60,000 nucleotides of DNA, taken from the NCBI RefSeq assembly GCF_910592395.1, contig NC_088321.1, positions 13,394,001 to 13,454,000 on the forward strand. Reading direction: 5' to 3'. This stretch comes from Lineus longissimus. Its lineage: Eukaryota > Nemertea > Pilidiophora > Heteronemertea > Lineidae. The notes below the pieces were generated by a model, which ran no database searches, had not been told where the DNA came from, and was given only the letters and a program-made list of their open reading frames with translations. A program made the position numbers and the translations under genes. Positions 55,720-60,000 of the stretch are shown here, one piece after another (position 1 is the stretch's first letter; every line of letters starts with the position of its first letter).

Positions 55720-57643
55720 TAACTTACATGCCCGTAGACTTCCACTTCAAAAAACGTTAACAACCCTTTGCTCTGGAGTTGGACCGTGACGTATTGCCCA
55801 CTGCCTTGGCACGGGGCCACTAGTACCTCTGCCGACTGGACAGATGCAGCTAGGTGAAAGCAAACATCGGCTCCTGCCAAGCCGCTAGGTGGCGCTGTAT
55901 TAGATAATTTTACATGAAAATTGGACATTTGGTCGCCTGGAAATATATTTGAAATACAATAATACCACCTCTCACTCCCATGAACCTGACGAGTGATTTG
56001 AAAAAAAGGAAGAATGTGCAGTAAAATACACTGGTGAAAAAAATGTACACAAGAGAACAATTTGGGACCAAGTTCCCTGTTGCTCTAGTAAAGAGGTTGT
56101 ATTGGATGTCGTGTCTCTAGAGAGTGTCCTAGTCTTTCAAATAATATACTCTGATTACACTCGAGCGCACCATACCTGGCTGTTCAGCACTGCATTTGGA
56201 GGGGAGTTGGCGCTTCGAGCAGATTTTTTCTGGTTTCTGCGCTAAATATAATTAAGACATTATTGTACATGTATTGTATTGTATTATACCGAATTCACAA
56301 AATACTGTGTAGACACTCTTTAGTCGGTTCTTGCGCATCTGTTCCACAAATGCCTATTTCACGTATGATAGGCCTTTTCTTCAGGCTCCCCTCAGCCGGC
56401 CACGTTGCGTCAAGACAGTATATAAAGGGCACTCCGTCTTTACAATTGCAGTAGTGTAGATGATACGAACATATACATGTACTCACCTTCTTGCTCTCTG
56501 TTGACGATTATGACTGTCCTGACATATGCCTGTTCGTCCAGGGCCACATACCACCAAGGGTTCACGCTAGATCAGTGGAGCTACATGACTCGATAGAGAT
56601 TTTTGGATTCTATTCCCATCTACAGCACTATTTGCGCCATATTCGACGTCCAAGGTCAAACTCTGCTTGGCTGGCCTACCGCGCGCCATGTTACGATACG
56701 ATCTTTTTCAGACTTCTTAACGGTTTCTCTAACATTTTTCGGATGTATTCGAAATAGTCCGACATTGTCCAGTTTTTCCTGAAGGGTCGAATTTATTTTA
56801 AAAAAATGAAAAATACCAGGACTTCCCGAAACAGGGCAATAAAGATCAAAACTATCAAATAAAATAACAGTTACATTACATCAGTAAATTAAAAAAATAT
56901 TAATAGACATAAAATGAGATATCTAAACATGTGAAGATCTAACCACAAAAAATGAGACGTTTTGCATTTTTTCATGTGTTTTTCCTTTTTTACCGCGAAC
57001 GCGAAATTTAACCTTCTATAAAACTAGTCGTAGTCGGTCGAAATTGATAAAATATGAATATCCCATTAGATGACATCAAATGGAACCATGTGAAACCCTT
57101 AGGTGGTCTATCAAGCACCGACAACATACTGAACTGCTAACCACAAAAATATGTGATGATGTGGAGTAGAAAAACGCTTTTCGAAAGTTATTTTCAAACT
57201 CGTGCCATTACTTCTCCTCGAAACTGTCGAAAAGCGAAATGCGAAACATATCACTTTTCATATAAATGTTATCTTTGACATTATATCTAAATAGTTATAT
57301 AGAGATCAGTGACTTTGAAGCAGACGTTTGCTTTAAAACGGGTTGTTTGTAACGGCCATGTTCAGCGGATCGAAAGAATTATTCAGAGTCCAGTTGGGCG
57401 GAATTGGCTTGGGTGCACCCAGTGACCCGAGAGAGAGCTCTGTCCCAATGCGCGTCTCCCGAAACGGGCGGCGGCTTTGATGTTGAAGCCATACGTTCCC
57501 TAGTTGACTGACTCTTTATTTGAAAGACTCTGATCATACTTACCTAAACATGCTGCTTTTGTCTCCTTGAGAATAGGTGTAAAAATGAATATCTCGAGTA
57601 ATATAACGACTCCGAATGTTCCCCGCCGCAAGAAAACCGACAT
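55720..57643 (-). pseudogene. decayed inverted copy of the F-type lectin gene (exons 1-3)
   Basis: Exon 1 (57544-57643) is intact with its donor. The exon 2 counterpart (about 56487-56690) has lost the acceptor: the TACTTTCAGGTTTT segment present in arm 1 is deleted. It also has a one-base loss that leads to a stop. The exon 3 counterpart (about 55722-55942) remains well preserved (LSNTAPPSGLAGA, VLVAPCQGSGQYVTV, EVEVYG). There is no PAN exon on this side. Judged a pseudogene, although exon 3 alone could still be read. Confidence 0.75.
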
Positions 57644-58810
57644 GTCTACCGTATACCTTCTCTGATCCTGCCGCCGACCAGCTATTTCCTAGACTGCCGT
57701 GGTCAAAATCGATAGGATGAAATGGCCACGAGCCATGTGCTCGCCTGTGGTCAATGACGATGATATTGTAACCGTTATGGTTTCAGAGATATTGACCCGT
57801 GTGACGTTCGAAATTTTGAGGTCAAGGTTATAATGTTTCATCTACTATGTTAAGCTTGATCGAATGAATCAATAGCAGTCATTTGTAGACCAGGCAGCGA
57901 ATCTTTCTGGACATACGACCCACATATAAGTCTGTGACCTTGACTCATTTTCACCAGGAAAGTAGGTCACATTGGTCTAATTCTTGGTGAAGACGTGGAG
58001 ATGCTTAACTGGTGACAACATGCCAAAATCGAACCGTGTAGGACAAGTAATTACAAAACTTAACACTGTTGCTGAAATATTAGAGTTTGACCTCTGTGCC
58101 TCTGGAAATTAAGTTAAGGTCAACAGTCTTTAGGCTTCATAACAATAGCTAAGGACATTTAATCGAACATCATACATACTGTGGATGTTGGCCTTGGCCT
58201 ATTTACACCAGAAAGAAGGGCCCCATTTATCTAAATTACAGAGAGATGTAGAGATGCCTAATATGTGTTAACATTCTAAAGTACCAAATTCTCCACCCGC
58301 GAGTGACTGCATGCTGTTTGACACATGTGTCTTGTACAACCATTATTAAACAATAAACAATGGAGTTCGGCTTAGGCAACAAAGGTGAATAATCAAGTTA
58401 TCACATCGTGCTAAATGCTACATTTTAGTCTATTCGATGTTGATGGGGCTGAGCAGAAAAACAACATAAAAAGCAAGTTTAGCTGGTCCTCCAAACAATA
58501 TAGTGTCCTCCAATCGCCCTGTTGCCCTTGATAGTCCAGCCATGCCGGCTGTATAGTGTATATCAACATAGTATACAAGACTAGCACGTGTCATTGTTTA
58601 CCTCATTATAATAACGGATTTTTATTGGTTCCTGGAGGAGGTTGACATACGCTCCCTAGCCCCATGCCCATGTGTACATATCGACTGATTGTCAAGAAAA
58701 ATACGCAGCAAATCCATTCATTTTGTCATCACACAATTTTTCATTTTCTGAATATATCCCTCCTACATATCTTTTCTGAATAAATCATCCGAAATGTGCT
58801 TTCAAAAACC

Positions 58811-60000
58811 AATAGGCCTAAACGCGTTTATCTGTTCTTTTTATTTCGCGCACTGCTAATGCCGCAAGTACCCCGGCGCGAGATAAAACGAGATTGCAAG
58901 AAACGTCCTCGTCCCTAAGATCCGTAAGCCAGGCAAAAAGAAGCTGGGTGCTGTTTGTCTAGTGTAATGGCACCCAGGGTGCTAATTGTCCAGTCGATCT
59001 CGAACCTGGGTACCATTTGTCGGCACCCAGGTCGACATCCACCCTTTCAGCCATACTCAGATGAAACGCCTCATACCGATCAGGCCGAAGAGTGGATTTT
59101 TGCACTTGTATGAATTAAAGTTGATTTCGCACGGCTACCGATTCAGGCTACTTTTTACATTTTCTCGGGCGGTGAAAATGTACCTTCTCATTTCCTGTTT
59201 AAAAGCCATGCGCAGGGCAGCTTGCTAGATTAGGCCTGACGAATATGTGGACTATAGGGCCCCCGCAATGGGGATTCATTCAGAAACACGCGTCTGACTT
59301 GATGAAGCATCAATTGTGTCACTGCCATGACCGTACACGTGTAACCATAGCAGACAGTCATGGCAGTGCATGAAAATAACCATGTTAGTGGACAGTCTGC
59401 CGTCTTATATCACATTTTAAGTCACTTTATAGAACACTTTAAGCCATGTGCTCGCGATTGCATCTGCCTATTCTGGTGTACATGCTACACAACACAGCAC
59501 ATGCAATGATCTTCACAACTTAAGCAGATATGGTAAAAATACGCGCAATTTGTACCCTGAATTAGGCATAGGACTACAAAAAACACTCTTTTCTCTCAAG
59601 ACAGCTACATGTACACCGATATAAACAACAGATGACCGTGTTAAAGTTATCATCCTGAAATATCTACCAATAAATCCACGTCGAGTGCCATAGAACAGAA
59701 ATTATTCGCCGTTGAATCGGCCTGAGTTTTTCAAATTTATTATTGTCGCCCATAGTGGAGCTGAATGGGTGGATGTCGTCCTGGGTGCCGACAAATGGTA
59801 CCCAGGTTCGAGATCGACTGGACAATTAGCACCCTGGGTGCCATTACACTAGACAAACAGCACCCAGCTTCTTTTTGCCTGGACGAGGACGTTTCTTGCA
59901 ATCTCGTTTTATCTCGCGCTGTGGTACTTGTGGCATTAGCAATGCGCGAAATAAAAAGAACAGATAAACAGAAAAAAACGCATTTAGGCCTAAAGGTCTT
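58811..60000. mobile_element. large foldback element, cut by the right window edge
   Basis: The arm 58811-59051 is the reverse complement of 59761 to about 59995. Shared landmarks are GGCCTAAA, GCGAGATAAAACGAG, GCAAGAAACGTCCTCGTCC, AAGAAGCTGGGTGCTG, AATGGCACCCAGGGTGC and TACCATTTGTCGGCACCCAG. The left arm has a 16-base insert near 58916. The 709-base centre (59052-59760) has no recognised gene. Outer ends and target duplication lie at or beyond the window edge. Confidence 0.85.

Larger units (their letters stand above)
54293..58235. repeat. inverted duplication, arm 2
   Basis: Reverse-complement counterpart of 41535-44280, longer because of inserts: the palindrome and 90-bp array (about 54400-54985) and about 475 bases at 55205-55680. 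The inner limit coincides with the TGTCAATTATTTCTATCTCC block (44280 / 54293). Confidence 0.85.

Noticed and set aside
1-60000. CRISPR arrays, bacterial operons, rRNA genes
   Set aside because: None seen; tandem repeats here lack unique spacers and genes have introns.

Overview
The window is eukaryotic genomic DNA from a marine invertebrate-type genome. It has AT-rich non-coding sequence, GT-AG introns, many MITEs and SINEs, a DIRS retrotransposon, a Ty3/gypsy fragment, Polinton-like relics and an F-type lectin gene. I cannot fix the phylum. Lophotrochozoans (mollusc, brachiopod), ambulacrarians and amphioxus all fit. No bacterial gene organisation, rRNA gene or CRISPR array was seen.

Region by region (+ strand unless stated). 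1-7670: the 3' part of a multi-exon C2H2 zinc-finger gene, seven exons and about twelve fingers, open at the left edge; its introns hold a tandem duplication and a foldback repeat. 7671-26495: a long stretch without a recognisable gene, holding a tRNA-headed SINE, minisatellites, tandem duplications, short palindromic MITEs and clusters of AGGTCA half-sites. 26496-28900: a 180-bp MITE and broken, rearranged pieces of a protein-primed DNA polymerase B (Polinton/adintovirus type). 29998-31104 (-): a truncated zinc-finger plus TatD-nuclease pseudogene. 31531-38080 (-): a full-length DIRS element with inverted terminal repeats, internal complementary region, gag, RT/RNase H/methyltransferase-like and tyrosine recombinase regions, now carrying several frame breaks. 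38128-40170 (-): a 5'-truncated gypsy pol with a good integrase.

40203-58235 is dominated by two host genes and a large inverted duplication. A secreted F-type lectin plus PAN protein gene (42140-44605, four exons) runs tail to tail with an intact nine-exon procarboxypeptidase B-like gene (44689-51876, -, 424 residues). The lectin gene and its upstream flank (about 41535-44280) reappear inverted at about 54293-58235 as a decayed copy without the PAN exon, so the peptidase gene lies in the spacer. A further scrap of the peptidase gene, missing two exons, lies at 40203-40505. The peptidase introns are loaded with a LINE tail, two copies of one MITE family, a minisatellite, relic duplicated exons and a SINE with a MITE nested in it. 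Another Polinton-like gene cluster (52933-54240) abuts the second arm. The window ends in a large foldback element (58811 to the right edge).

The peptidase and lectin genes are convergent with only 83 bases between stop codons. Both encode secreted proteins, but nothing in the sequence shows a shared pathway.
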